A DNA stretch of 40,023 nt from Thermodesulfovibrionales bacterium (lineage in GTDB: Bacteria > Nitrospirota > Thermodesulfovibrionia > Thermodesulfovibrionales > JdFR-86). A model generated the notes under the pieces. That model was given only the letters and a program-made list of their open reading frames with translations. It was not told the DNA's origin and ran no database searches. A program made the position numbers and the translations under genes. The stretch covers positions 1-40,023 of the forward strand of contig JAUXOF010000063.1 in the NCBI GenBank assembly GCA_030682405.1, read 5' to 3'. This document shows, piece after piece, positions 8,965-18,550 of this stretch (its first letter is position 1; each line of letters begins with the position of its first letter).

Positions 8965-9426
8965 CTATGCCGTTTCAAACGTCTCTTTGGATTCCTGAAG
9001 CATCATCGTTTCCTCCGAGGTAAGGAACCTCTTCACATCTATGAGTATTACCACCCTGTCCGTTTTTTTCCCGAGTCCTCTAAGGTATTCGGTTTTCAGC
9101 CCCTTGAAAATTCCGGGCGGTTTGGTTATCTCGGCCTTCTCAAAACCCGTTATCTCCCTTACCTCATCTACGACAAGCCCGACCTTTTCGCCGCCTGCCC
9201 GGACGATGATAATACGCTCGTTCTTCGGGAGGGGCGCTACTAAAAGGCGCTTCCTCATGTCTATCATGGGTATCACATCGCCCCTTACTGTCAGCACCCC
9301 TGAGATAAAATCCGGCAGTTCGGGAATAGGACACACCTTCTGGGACTTAAGTATCTCGACGACATCGCTTATGCCGAGCCCGAACTCCTCCGTCCCGAGC
9401 CTGAATACGATGAACTTCTCCATCAC
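8965..9426 (-). CDS. cheW: CheW-type coupling protein (short form)
   Basis: The 153-residue protein is a stand-alone CheW domain. It begins [22 protein letters not shown] and has the typical [19 protein letters not shown] core and a [13 protein letters not shown] segment. CheW couples receptors to the kinase CheA. The operon also encodes a longer CheW, so two couplers are available for two receptors. It overlaps the receptor gene upstream by 4 bases and is followed by the HEAT protein after 2 bases. Confidence 0.93.
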   Translation of the reverse strand: MMEKFIVFRLGTEEFGLGISDVVEILKSQKVCPIPELPDFISGVLTVRGDVIPMIDMRKRLLVAPLPKNERIIIVRAGGEKVGLVVDEVREITGFEKAEITKPPGIFKGLKTEYLRGLGKKTDRVVILIDVKRFLTSEETMMLQESKETFETA

Positions 9427-11450
9427 CCGATCTTAAACGCCTCCATATCTTTTCTGAGCAGATTCATCTCTCCCTCAAGGCTTCTCAGGGAAAGCGACAC
9501 TGCCTCCATATCCCTCAAGGTGGCAGCCCCTATGCCCTTGACCTCCTCGATATAAGAGATAATGCCCTCGTTTATCTTCTCCTGATTTAAGACGGACTGA
9601 TTTATCTCCGCCAGCCTTTCGCCGGCAAGCTCAAGGTTCTTGGATATCAGCTTTGTCCCAACGGCCTGCTCCTCCGTGCCCCTCTTCGTGGATTCCGCCA
9701 CCTCCCTTACCTCTCCCACGCGCTCGAGCATGAATTCCGACGCCTTGGACTGTTCGTTCGTGGCCTTCGTCATCCGGGAGACCATCTTCCTTATATCGTC
9801 TATGGATGTGGATATCTGCCTGAGACCGCCCGCCTGCTCCTCTGTCGCCTTCTCTATCGCCTTGGCCATCTGGACGGATTTTCTGGAGGCGTCAAGTATG
9901 CTGCCCATCGCCTCCCCGGCCTTATATACCAGAGAACTGCCGTCATCTACAAACTGCATGCCCGCCTCTATGGAGACGACCGCATCGGCTATCTCTGCCT
10001 GTATGGTGCTCACAATGCCGGTTATCTCTTTGGTAGAGGCCGCAGTCCTGTCGCTTAACGCCCGTATCTCGTCGGAGACGACGGAGAAGCCCTTTCCGTA
10101 CTCACCCGCCTGAGCGGCAAGTATCGCCGCATTGAGGCTGAGGAGGTTCGTCTGCTCCGTGACCTCCTTTATCACCGAAAGCATCTTCTCGATGTCCTTT
10201 GACCTTGCCCCGAGACGCCTTACTATCTCCACCGAATACCTGACCTTGTCGGATATCCGCTCCATGCCCTCTATGGCCTCTGCCACCGTTATTACGCCCT
10301 TTTCGGCTGCAATCTCCCTGACGTTATCGGCAAGGGAGGTGGATTCCTTGGCGCTGGATTCCACCTCCTTGACGGACGCGCTTATCTCCTCCACCGAGGC
10401 CAGAGCGTCCTCGACCGAGGTGAGCATTTTTTCGGCGTTCTCTGCCATCGCCTTGGACGTCTGAGACAGCTCGGCAACCGTGGAGTAGGAGTTCTCGGAC
10501 GCCTGAAACAACCTGTTTGTGCTCGAGGCTATCTCATCGGCAATAGTCTTCATCTGAAGAAGGGAGGTTACGTTCTCCGCGGAAAACTCCGAAAGCCTCT
10601 CCGTGCTGCCCGTTATCATCTTCTGAGACTCATTGGCATTTTTTAAAGACAAAGACATCTTGTCCACAGAGTTTGACTGTTTCTGTATGCCCTTTGTCAC
10701 GTTCCCGAATGTCAGGTTAAGCTGTTTTATGGCCATTGCCACATTGTTGGTGGTCAAATGCAATTTCGTCACGGTTGAAGACAGCCCTTGCACCAGAAAC
10801 CTCAGTCCCTTGGAAATGACGCCGAGTTCGTTTTCGCCGGCATCCGAGATATCCACGGTGAGGTCGCCCGCAGTGACATTCTCTATGTTATTCTGGAGGG
10901 CTTTAACCGGGCTGCCGACACTCCTCTGAAAAAACAGATAGATGACCGATATCATCAGTATCACGACCAGCGCCTGACCCGCCGGCGGCACCGTAAGTAG
11001 GCTCAGCATCGCCGCGTTTACCTTATCGCCGCTGTATGTTATTTCGACCGCACCGATAGTGTCGTTGCCCGACCTTACCGGAACCGCAAGCTTGTTCGTC
11101 CACGGCATGAACAAGGGGTTTGCGCTCTGCCCCGCCTGCACTGACCGGGACGACATCCTCTCCTTCAAGACATTGCCCCCGGCGTCCAGAACGCGCACGG
11201 ATATTATGTCTCCGTCCCTCACGGACACATCAAGGAAGCGGTCAAGGGGTTCATAATTGTAATCCGTCATGGCGGCGGAAGAGAAATTCGCAGCGAGGCT
11301 GCCTATGCTGCTTATCTTATCCGAGAGCATTCTCATGTTGTGTCCCTTCTGGTCGTAAAGGAACCATGTCCATAAAGACCCCTGCCCTACCAAAAGGACA
11401 AAAAGCACGATGAGTATAAAACTGCCGGCAATGGATTTTCCGAACCTCAT
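9423..11450 (-). CDS. methyl-accepting chemotaxis protein
   Basis: This 675-residue receptor has an N-terminal membrane helix (about 9-32), a periplasmic sensor of about 120 residues, a second helix (about 155-177, [16 protein letters not shown]) and a HAMP domain with the [21 protein letters not shown] segment. A long cytoplasmic signalling domain follows. The periplasmic domain has no ligand motif that I recognise. The hairpin tip reads [20 protein letters not shown], where enteric receptors have VEAARAGE in place of ILAAQAGE. A good Shine-Dalgarno (aggaggggga) precedes the ATG. It lies 10 bases after the larger receptor gene. Confidence 0.93.
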   Translation of the reverse strand: MRFGKSIAGSFILIVLFVLLVGQGSLWTWFLYDQKGHNMRMLSDKISSIGSLAANFSSAAMTDYNYEPLDRFLDVSVRDGDIISVRVLDAGGNVLKERMSSRSVQAGQSANPLFMPWTNKLAVPVRSGNDTIGAVEITYSGDKVNAAMLSLLTVPPAGQALVVILMISVIYLFFQRSVGSPVKALQNNIENVTAGDLTVDISDAGENELGVISKGLRFLVQGLSSTVTKLHLTTNNVAMAIKQLNLTFGNVTKGIQKQSNSVDKMSLSLKNANESQKMITGSTERLSEFSAENVTSLLQMKTIADEIASSTNRLFQASENSYSTVAELSQTSKAMAENAEKMLTSVEDALASVEEISASVKEVESSAKESTSLADNVREIAAEKGVITVAEAIEGMERISDKVRYSVEIVRRLGARSKDIEKMLSVIKEVTEQTNLLSLNAAILAAQAGEYGKGFSVVSDEIRALSDRTAASTKEITGIVSTIQAEIADAVVSIEAGMQFVDDGSSLVYKAGEAMGSILDASRKSVQMAKAIEKATEEQAGGLRQISTSIDDIRKMVSRMTKATNEQSKASEFMLERVGEVREVAESTKRGTEEQAVGTKLISKNLELAGERLAEINQSVLNQEKINEGIISYIEEVKGIGAATLRDMEAVSLSLRSLEGEMNLLRKDMEAFKIG

Positions 11451-11460
11451 TCCCCCTCCT

Positions 11461-14310
11461 CTATAGCATCCCCATCTTGGACATCATAGCCCTTACGCCA
11501 TTGTAGTCTTCATCGGATGCCTCCATAAAGCCCGTATAGCTCTTGTCTACAGCCTTCAGTATCTGTGCGCCCTCGGGCCTGCCGCCGAGTTCGACAAGGG
11601 CGGACTTGACGGCGCCCCTCTCTGAATTCCCCATGGAAGCGCTTGCGCATATGTTGAACTCCGGTATCTCATCCGAGACCTGCACGTAATAAAGCCCCAT
11701 GTCTTTATATTTGTCGGCGGCGGACTCCATAACCCCGCCGGCGTCAAACTCGCCGTCAATGACGGCCTTTACCACATCGTCGTGGTGACCGAGGTAGTTA
11801 TAATAGGAGAGGGCCTGAAGCTCTATCCCCGCATCAAGGAGCATTGCCCTCGGCACTATATGGCTTGACGTGGAGTGGGCGTCTCCGAACGCAAACGACC
11901 TGTTCCTGATGTCCCTTATTGACTTGATGCCGCTGTCGGCCTTTGTTATTACCAGGGCGCGGTGGAACGGCCTTCCTTCCCTCAGGGCCTTGGCAAGCAG
12001 GGCAACGCCGTAGCCCCTGTAGGCCTCTATGTATGTGGAGGGTGTCATGTAACAAAGCTGTGTGACCCCCTGCCCCAAATCCTTTACTGCGGTTTCAAAG
12101 TCAGTGGCTACTTTAAGCTCTATCTTCTTGCCGAGCCTCCTGCCGAGATAATCCGCAAGCGGAGTAAACCTCCTGAACATATCTGCCGGAGACTCAAGGG
12201 GTACGACGCCGAATTTTATGACCCCTGCGCCTTTTTCCTCGTAGAGCTTGAACCTCTCCATCTCCGTGACCAGAAGGTCCGAATCCTTTGATAGCTCGCG
12301 CAGGGCCTTGTTTATCTTGAAGGTGAGGTCCCTGTTTTCGCCCGGCAGGTTCTTTATCCTATCGACGGAATCCCGTATCTGGCCCGAGCCGAGTTTCTGC
12401 TCGTTAATGGCCCTCGCTATCTGCTGCGACCTGTCCGAGATAATCTCTATGGCCTGTGCCATCTGCCTGCTGGAGGCCTCCTGCTGCTGTGTGGCATTGT
12501 TGACCTGCAGGGAGGAGTTCTTCATCTTGTCCACGGCAACTATGACAAAGGCTATACCTTTTGACTGCTCCGCCGTAGCCCTGGCAATCTGTCCGACCAT
12601 CTCCCTGACGGTCTCTATCGAATCAGACACAAGCCTCGCCGCCTTCGCCTGCTCGCCGGTGGAACGCTCGATGGCAGCCGCCATTTCAGAGGACATCTTG
12701 GAACTTGCAAGAATCTTCTTCACGGCATCCGATGCCTCAGCGGAAAGCTTCAGCCCCTCCTCAACGGACGCCAGCCCGTCCTTCATCGCGTCAACGGCAT
12801 CCCTTACCTCCTGCCTGACGGACTGTATGAGGGTATCTATCTCCTGAGTCGAGAATGCGGTCCTTTCGGCAAGGTCCTTTATCTCGTCTGCGACAACCGA
12901 AAACCCCTTGCCGTGCTCGCGGGCCTGGGACGCCAGTATGGCGGCATTCAGGGCAAGCAGCGTCGTCTGGTCGGTGATATCGTCAATGACGTTCAGTATT
13001 TTGCCTATCTCATCGGAACGGCCGCCGAGTTTCTTTATGACGGAGGCGGTCTTCTCCACCGCCGTCTTAATCCTCTGCATGCCGAGCGCGGTCTTGTCAA
13101 TCGCGGCCACACCGAGAGTGGATGCGTCTTTGGTAACCTTTTCGGAGAGCTTCGCCGATTCCTTGGCGCTTGTCTCGACTTCTTTTATGGAATATATTAT
13201 TTCCTCCACTGCCGAAAGCGTCTCGTCCGATACCTTTGCGAGATGGTCGGAGCTCTCGGCAACCTCTTTTATCGTTGCATACATCTGCTCTATGGAGGAG
13301 GATGTCGCTTCCACTCCCTCTGAGAGTTCGCTGGTTATCTCCGTCACGGAGCCTATGCTTGCAGACATCTGTTCTATCGAGGCCGCAATCTCCTCGACCG
13401 AAGACGCAAGGCTTTCCGTGCCTTCGGCTATCTCCGTTATCGCGGCATTGAGCTGTTCGACGGAACTTGATATGTTGGCAACGGCCTCGGCCTCAAGCTG
13501 TATGCCCTCAAGCACCTTTCTCGATTCGCCTTCCACGCTGCCTGTTGCGCTGGATATCTCCCCGGCAATCTCCTTTACCCTCATGAGGACGGAGCTTATG
13601 GAGCGCAGGGACTCCTTTATAGACCTGTCGAGCTTTCCTATCTCGTCCTTTGTCTTTATGCCGGTCTTAAAAGACAGGTCTCCCTCTGACATCCTCAGGG
13701 CATTGGCCTCAAGCGTTCTTACGGGCCTTACGACAAAACCTCTTATTACCCGCCAGAAGATTATGCCCAGCACAGCCGCGCCCAGAAGGCTCCCCAGCAC
13801 AACCATAATCATAAAGTTCATCACCTTCCGGCGTTCCGCGGCCAAGGAGACGGATATCTTCACCGCGCCTATCACAGGGATATCGGCAGGATGGCAGCCC
13901 CGGCACTGGGCCCGGTTCTCAAGGGGCATGTAAAAGACTATGGAGTCGTCTCTTTGAGCCGCAAAGGCCGTCTTACCCTCGTAGACTTTTTTCAGGTTTT
14001 CAGCCTCGCCCGAATGAACCTCGCCGGTAAAGGCCACTTTCCCCTCATGGTTATAGACATCTATCGTCTCGAATCCGCTTACGGACTTAAGATTTCTTAT
14101 CAGCGTCTTTGCAGAATCGGCATTTCCTTCAAGCATTGTCCTGTCTATGCTTTCGGTAATTACCCTTGCAGTAGCTTCAAGCCTTTCAGTTGCCACGGAG
14201 TAAACGTCGGACTTGACGAAATAAAACACCAGAAGGCTGACCGCCACAACTCCGATTATGAGCAGGCTAAGCCCCATACCGAGAATTTTGAATTCAAGCT
14301 TTTCTCTCAT
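11461..14310 (-). CDS. chemoreceptor with periplasmic CxxCH heme motif and C-terminal PhnD-like domain
   Basis: One uninterrupted frame of 949 residues. Helix 1 (about 9-32) and helix 2 (about 164-186) bracket a periplasmic sensor with C136-R-G-C139-H140, a c-type heme attachment motif in a [17 protein letters not shown] context. HAMP (about 187-240) and a methyl-accepting signalling domain follow, with tip [20 protein letters not shown]. From about residue 697 to the end is a PhnD-like solute-binding fold: start [15 protein letters not shown], core [12 protein letters not shown] and [19 protein letters not shown]. No third membrane helix precedes this domain, so it should lie in the cytoplasm, unlike the usual periplasmic PhnD. 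It may sense a cytoplasmic phosphonate- or phosphate-like ligand or hold an adaptor. The 5' end overlaps the long CheW gene by 17 bases. Confidence 0.9.
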   Translation of the reverse strand: MREKLEFKILGMGLSLLIIGVVAVSLLVFYFVKSDVYSVATERLEATARVITESIDRTMLEGNADSAKTLIRNLKSVSGFETIDVYNHEGKVAFTGEVHSGEAENLKKVYEGKTAFAAQRDDSIVFYMPLENRAQCRGCHPADIPVIGAVKISVSLAAERRKVMNFMIMVVLGSLLGAAVLGIIFWRVIRGFVVRPVRTLEANALRMSEGDLSFKTGIKTKDEIGKLDRSIKESLRSISSVLMRVKEIAGEISSATGSVEGESRKVLEGIQLEAEAVANISSSVEQLNAAITEIAEGTESLASSVEEIAASIEQMSASIGSVTEITSELSEGVEATSSSIEQMYATIKEVAESSDHLAKVSDETLSAVEEIIYSIKEVETSAKESAKLSEKVTKDASTLGVAAIDKTALGMQRIKTAVEKTASVIKKLGGRSDEIGKILNVIDDITDQTTLLALNAAILASQAREHGKGFSVVADEIKDLAERTAFSTQEIDTLIQSVRQEVRDAVDAMKDGLASVEEGLKLSAEASDAVKKILASSKMSSEMAAAIERSTGEQAKAARLVSDSIETVREMVGQIARATAEQSKGIAFVIVAVDKMKNSSLQVNNATQQQEASSRQMAQAIEIISDRSQQIARAINEQKLGSGQIRDSVDRIKNLPGENRDLTFKINKALRELSKDSDLLVTEMERFKLYEEKGAGVIKFGVVPLESPADMFRRFTPLADYLGRRLGKKIELKVATDFETAVKDLGQGVTQLCYMTPSTYIEAYRGYGVALLAKALREGRPFHRALVITKADSGIKSIRDIRNRSFAFGDAHSTSSHIVPRAMLLDAGIELQALSYYNYLGHHDDVVKAVIDGEFDAGGVMESAADKYKDMGLYYVQVSDEIPEFNICASASMGNSERGAVKSALVELGGRPEGAQILKAVDKSYTGFMEASDEDYNGVRAMMSKMGML

Positions 14311-15127
14311 CCGCCCCCCCAGACATCCTGAAGTTCATCGCCTCCTGAAGCCTCACGACCGATATAAACCTGTTGTCGGCAACGACAACGCCCTCTATAA
14401 ACTTCGCCTCGGCCTCGCTCAGATGAGACGGCGGCTCAACTATATCCCCCGAGGGAATTCTTATCACGTCTATAACCCGGTCCACCAGTGCGCCTATCGA
14501 GCCCTTCGGCCCTTTAAGTATCACTATTTTCTCTTTTCCCTGTGCGCCGTCCTCGGAAAGGGAGAACCTAATCCTTAGGTCTATCAACGGGATTATCTTC
14601 CCCCTCAGGGACGTAATCCCGAGCATGAATTTCTCCGTCCTTGGCACCTTTGCGAACCTCTGCAGCTTCAGTATCTCCTCCACATCCGAGACCTTAAAGG
14701 CGTAGTCCTCCTTGGCGAGCTTAAAGGTCAAAAGCTCTACCATGTCTCCCTCCTGCTCTTTGTCCGGCGACGGCGGCACGGTTGACTCAGGCTCTTTAGG
14801 CGAGGGCATCCTCTCCTTGGCTGGCAATTCCCCTGCCGCTTCTTCAGCCTCAGGTTCTTCTTCCTCTATATCAGGCTGTAAGGCGACGTGCTCGGCATCT
14901 TCCTCAGGGGGTTTTTCATAAGCGGGATATTCTGTTTCTTCGGAAGGCCCGGAATCTCCGGTCTTCTCCTCCGCATGAGGGGAGGGGATAATCCCGGCAA
15001 CGGCCTCCGGGAACTCGGCCCCGGCCCCGACTATAGGTTCAGCCGAATGTTCGGCTTCTGCCTCCTTTTCGGCCTGACGGGCCTCCTTGGCCTCTTTGAG
15101 TTTCTTTCTTATTTTTGCAATATCCAT
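14294..15127 (-). CDS. CheW-domain protein with long acidic N-terminal extension
   Basis: I place the start at the ATG at 15127 (277 residues). An upstream ATG at 15214 would read into an intergenic repeat element. Residues 1-25 are a basic/acidic helix (KIRKKLKEAKEARQAEK). About 26-125 are Pro/Glu-rich low-complexity sequence. The CheW domain occupies about 127-265 (LLTFKLAKEDYAFKVSDVEE, GITSLRGKIIPLIDLRIRF, GALVDRVIDVI). It is the first gene of the minus-strand chemosensory operon. The disordered arm may extend reach or bind a partner, which is an inference. Confidence 0.85.
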   Translation of the reverse strand: MDIAKIRKKLKEAKEARQAEKEAEAEHSAEPIVGAGAEFPEAVAGIIPSPHAEEKTGDSGPSEETEYPAYEKPPEEDAEHVALQPDIEEEEPEAEEAAGELPAKERMPSPKEPESTVPPSPDKEQEGDMVELLTFKLAKEDYAFKVSDVEEILKLQRFAKVPRTEKFMLGITSLRGKIIPLIDLRIRFSLSEDGAQGKEKIVILKGPKGSIGALVDRVIDVIRIPSGDIVEPPSHLSEAEAKFIEGVVVADNRFISVVRLQEAMNFRMSGGADERKA

Positions 15128-15208
15128 ATTCGTATGGCTATCTATAGGAAAAATCACGTTAATTTTCCCATAAAAACATGGTAAATGTAAAGTGTCGGGG
15201 TTGGCCTG

Positions 15209-15300
15209 CGTCATTCTGGCTTGTCCAGAATCTTTCTCTAAGTAAGGATTCCCGACAAGTCTATGACCCGTGGGTCACGACCCATAGGGCGGGAATGACG
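15209..15300. repeat. composite inverted-repeat element carrying the three-arm module (copy 1)
   Basis: The element is bounded by cgtcattc (15209-15216) and gaatgacg (15293-15300). It contains a small hairpin, attctgg (15213-15219) with ccagaat (15225-15231), and an attcccg/cgggaat pair (15248-15254, 15290-15296). In the loop of that pair sits a module beginning ctatgacccgtgggtc at 15261. A 37-base stretch (15260-15296) is identical to 39111-39147. The outer arms resemble the Neisseria dRS3 pattern ATTCCC...GGGAAT. It lies between the divergent chemosensory operon and hom. Confidence 0.85.
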
Positions 15301-15330
15301 AAAAATATGTAACCTATTTTTTGAGATTAT

Positions 15331-15359
15331 TTGATTAGCTCCGGCAAATATGATATTTT
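15331..15359 (+). promoter_or_regulatory. possible sigma-70-type promoter for hom
   Basis: TTGATT (15331-15336) and TATTTT (15354-15359) are separated by 17 bases, 36 bases upstream of the hom start codon, in an AT-rich stretch. The -10 matches the consensus at only four positions, so this is a weak prediction. Confidence 0.35.
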
Positions 15360-15394
15360 AGAGAGGTCATAACAATTTCTAAGGAGAATAAAAA

Positions 15395-16699
15395 TTGGCA
15401 AAGGACGGCATATCGGTCGGAATCATAGGCTTCGGCACAGTGGGAACAGGCGCTGCAAGGATACTTCTTGAGAACGCAGACCTCTTACGGCAGAGGCTCG
15501 GTTTTCCGGTCAGGCTGAAAAGGATAGCGGACATAGACACCAAAAAAGACCGCGGCATAACGCTCCCAAAGGGGATGCTGAGGGCGGACGCCAACGAGGT
15601 TCTCAACGACCCGGAGATAGACATAGTCGCAGAACTGATAGGAGGCACGAGGCCGGCAAGGGACTTCATAGTCGGGGCGATAAGGAATAAAAAACACGTG
15701 GTCACCGCAAACAAGGCCCTGCTCGCCATTGAGGGAAACGCGATTTTCAAGGAAGCCCTGAGAAACGGCGTTCAGGTGGGGTTTGAGGCATCGGTTGCAG
15801 GCGGGATACCGATAATAAAGGTCATAAGGGAAGGCCTCATCGCAAACAGAATACTTTCAATATACGGAATCATAAACGGCACATCAAACTACATCCTTAC
15901 GAAGATGACTGATGAGGGCTTGGAGTTTGACCGCGCCTTAAAAGAGGCCCAGAGACTGGGCTATGCAGAGGCAGACCCTACCTTTGACATCGAGGGCATA
16001 GACTCCGCGCACAAGCTCACAATCCTTGCCTCCCTGGCCTACGGCATACCCCTTTCCTTTGACAAGGTTTATAAAGAGGGCATTACGAGGATTACCCCTC
16101 AGGACATAGAGTTTGCCGGGGAACTCGGCTACAAGATAAAACTCCTTGCGATTGCCAAGTGCGCGGACAAAAAGGTTGAGCTGCGGGTGCATCCCACAAT
16201 GCTTCCCAAGGACTATCTCATATCAAAGGTCGACGGCGTTTTCAACGCAATTTACGTTGAAGGAGATGCCGTTGGGGACACCCTCTATTACGGCAGGGGC
16301 GCGGGAGATATGCCCACAGGCAGCGCCGTTGTAAGCGACATCTGCGACATAGCAAAAAATATGATGTCTAATGCAAAGGGAACGCCTGTTTTCTTTACGA
16401 AAACAGCCCTCAGGGTCAAGGACATAACCGAGATAGAAAGCATGTATTACTTCCGTTTCTCGGCCCTCGACAAGCCGGGCGTGCTGTCAAAAATATCAGG
16501 CATCTTGGGGAAAAACAACATCAGCATAGCATCCGTAATACAAAAAGGCCGAAGGGTTGGAGAGGCCGTGCCCCTTGTGATACTCACGCACGGGGCAAAG
16601 GAAAAAGACATCTTAAAGGCCATAGCCGGAATAGACCGGCTTCCGGTGCTTGCGGCGCCGACGCGTTACATCAGGGTCGAGGGACCTGAGACAGGATAG
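15395..16699 (+). CDS. hom: homoserine dehydrogenase
   Basis: This 434-residue enzyme reduces aspartate semialdehyde to homoserine, the branch point to threonine and methionine. The Rossmann motif GIIGFGTVGTG is at about 7-17. The conserved VTANKALLA, EASVAGGIPII and GIINGTSNYILTKM blocks follow. EADPTFDIEGIDSAHKLTILA contains the catalytic region. A C-terminal ACT domain (about 349-425, YFRFSALDKPGVLSKISGILG) suggests threonine feedback control. The start is TTG, supported by AAGGAG (15381-15386) eight bases upstream. The gene stands alone on the plus strand. Confidence 0.95.
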   Translation: MAKDGISVGIIGFGTVGTGAARILLENADLLRQRLGFPVRLKRIADIDTKKDRGITLPKGMLRADANEVLNDPEIDIVAELIGGTRPARDFIVGAIRNKKHVVTANKALLAIEGNAIFKEALRNGVQVGFEASVAGGIPIIKVIREGLIANRILSIYGIINGTSNYILTKMTDEGLEFDRALKEAQRLGYAEADPTFDIEGIDSAHKLTILASLAYGIPLSFDKVYKEGITRITPQDIEFAGELGYKIKLLAIAKCADKKVELRVHPTMLPKDYLISKVDGVFNAIYVEGDAVGDTLYYGRGAGDMPTGSAVVSDICDIAKNMMSNAKGTPVFFTKTALRVKDITEIESMYYFRFSALDKPGVLSKISGILGKNNISIASVIQKGRRVGEAVPLVILTHGAKEKDILKAIAGIDRLPVLAAPTRYIRVEGPETG

Positions 16700-16758
16700 C
16701 CCTTTGGCATGAGACGGAAGACATGTCGGCTACTAACAGGAAAGGCGGGACCGAGCCC

Positions 16759-18378
16759 CTATCTGTGCTTTTTGAAATTCCGGCCAAAGATAAAATTCCT
16801 TGTCATTGCAAACTCAAGGTAAGGCTTGTCATCGGTATTTAAAGGTATATCAGGCATCTCCGCTATGGCCCTAACCTTATCAGGCGTAAGTATGAGCCGG
16901 ACGGGATAAGTTTCAAGGTGGCCTTCCGGGATCAGTTTCCATTTCTTCATCTTTTCGAAAACATCCTTTTCCGTGAACGAAAAAGGCTCATGCGAGCCGA
17001 TTAAGGTGAAGTTGTCGTGGTCCGGGGATTTCCACACATAGACATGGTCGAAAACAGAGGCAAAGGTCTTGATGCAGACCCTGATGTCTTTTTTGGTCAG
17101 CTTCCAGCCCTGAAGCCCCTGACAGAAAAGTCCGCCGGGATTCAACCTCGATGCCGCAGCCTCGTAAAACTCCCTTGTAAAAAGGTTTGCCGAGACGGAT
17201 TCCGTAGGCACGGACGGCTCTGAGGTGATGATGTCGTAAGTGTTGTCCGTCATTGCAAGGAATCTCCTTGCATCGTCCTTGTGGATATCAACTCCCGCAA
17301 GCGTCCCCGGTATACCGTACTTCCTGACGACATCCACAACTCCGGGGTTTATCTCGACAACGGAAACCTTATCCACCAGATGACTGCCGGCAAAAACCGT
17401 AATGCCTGCCCCCAGTCCGATAACGAGCATTTCCTGTGGAAATTCCATCGCTGCCACAGGCAGCATGGCAAGCATCATGGTGTTTGCGACATCCCCGGGA
17501 CCCACGCCCTCCATCTTTCCGCCGTGCTGTATCAAAAGGTAGTTGTTGTAGGAATATGCCCTTACGGTGCCTTCCGAATAATCCTTCTCCATCAGCTTTA
17601 CATGCATCTTCTCCGCATCTTCCATATGCCCCAAATCCTCGAACCTGTCTGCCATATAAAAGGTCGCAAACGGATGCTCGTTGGATGCCCCGCGCACGAA
17701 AAAGCCTGCTATAAACAGCAGGATAACAAAAGACAGGGCTATCTTCTTGGCGGTTTTTTCCCTTGAAAGCAAAATCACCGCGCCTCCGACCAGTATGTTG
17801 AGGCATCCGGCGCTGAAGGACGACCATTTTATACCGATAGCCGGAATAAGCAGAAACCCGGCGGACAGGGAGCCGAATATTGCGCCGAGGGTGTTTAGGG
17901 AATAGGCCATGGCAACCCTCCTGCCCATCTCATCCATCTGCCGGGTAAGCCTCTTAGAGACTATGGGGAAGGTTGCTCCCATCAGCGTGGTTGGAACCAG
18001 CATTATGGCGGCAGAAAACAAAAACTGGAAAATAAAATAAAGCTGCGGACTCAGATGGAAGCTCTTGTACATTTTGAAATAAACCGGAGGAAGGCTGTAT
18101 ATGAGGGGGACGGTAATCAGCCCGAAAAAACCTATGCCGAGCTCAAGGAGACCGAAATAAAAAATGAGATTCTTTTTCCCGTCCGCTATCTTTCCCCCTA
18201 AATATGCGCCTATGGCAAGGCCTGCCATGAACGTGGCAAGCATCGTAGAAAGGGCATAGGTGGTAGAACCCAGAATAAGGGAAAGGGCGCGCGTCCATAC
18301 CACCTCATACAGCAGGGCGGCTGCGCCGGAAAGACAGAAGGCCAAAAGCAGCGCTCTCTGCGTGTTCTTTTCGGTCAT
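16759..18378 (-). CDS. membrane protein fused to spermidine-synthase-like domain
   Basis: I choose the ATG at 18378 (539 residues) over the in-frame GTG at 18384, because AGGAGG (18384-18389) overlaps that GTG and is correctly spaced for the ATG. About seven transmembrane helices fill residues 1-230 (start CLSGAAALLYEVVWTRALSL, then MFS-like GLAIGAYLGGKIADG). A Rossmann domain of the polyamine aminopropyltransferase type follows (about 290-510: MLVIGLGAGITVFAG, VSVVEINPGVVDVV, DIITSEPSVPTES). Fusions of this kind are widespread, and most are not proven to make spermidine. The usual D-D motif of true spermidine synthases is replaced here by S-E-P-S, so another aminopropyl- or methyl-transfer-like role is possible. 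Confidence 0.8.
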   Translation of the reverse strand: MTEKNTQRALLLAFCLSGAAALLYEVVWTRALSLILGSTTYALSTMLATFMAGLAIGAYLGGKIADGKKNLIFYFGLLELGIGFFGLITVPLIYSLPPVYFKMYKSFHLSPQLYFIFQFLFSAAIMLVPTTLMGATFPIVSKRLTRQMDEMGRRVAMAYSLNTLGAIFGSLSAGFLLIPAIGIKWSSFSAGCLNILVGGAVILLSREKTAKKIALSFVILLFIAGFFVRGASNEHPFATFYMADRFEDLGHMEDAEKMHVKLMEKDYSEGTVRAYSYNNYLLIQHGGKMEGVGPGDVANTMMLAMLPVAAMEFPQEMLVIGLGAGITVFAGSHLVDKVSVVEINPGVVDVVRKYGIPGTLAGVDIHKDDARRFLAMTDNTYDIITSEPSVPTESVSANLFTREFYEAAASRLNPGGLFCQGLQGWKLTKKDIRVCIKTFASVFDHVYVWKSPDHDNFTLIGSHEPFSFTEKDVFEKMKKWKLIPEGHLETYPVRLILTPDKVRAIAEMPDIPLNTDDKPYLEFAMTRNFIFGRNFKKHR

Positions 18379-18386
18379 CTCCACCT

Positions 18387-18406
18387 CCTAAAATTATAAT
18401 TTTAGG
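18387..18406. promoter_or_regulatory. perfect 20-base palindrome over the ribosome-binding site
   Basis: The sequence cctaaaattataattttagg is its own reverse complement. Its proximal end supplies the first AGG of the AGGAGG Shine-Dalgarno of the spermidine-synthase-like gene, nine bases from the ATG. As DNA it is a candidate dimeric repressor operator; as RNA it could fold and hide the ribosome-binding site. It also contains TATAAT, but a promoter using that -10 would start transcription inside the Shine-Dalgarno. Confidence 0.6.
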
Positions 18407-18550
18407 TCTCTGTACATACTATACACTATAAATTTCTATAAGTTCCAGAGAGCTACCCGTGATATCGGCGAAAGTCGAGCCTGATTCCCAATGCCATTTT
18501 CCCGAGAGTTATGACAATGTATCGCATTTTCCGGCCTTTTTAGCGGTCTC

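Noticed and set aside
15128-15214. Extended N-terminus of the long CheW
   Set aside because: It would begin inside the inverted-repeat element, and the helix-rich protein starts naturally at the ATG at 15127.
18393-18398. TATAAT in the palindrome as a -10 box
   Set aside because: No -35 lies at a suitable distance, and transcription would start within the Shine-Dalgarno of the gene.
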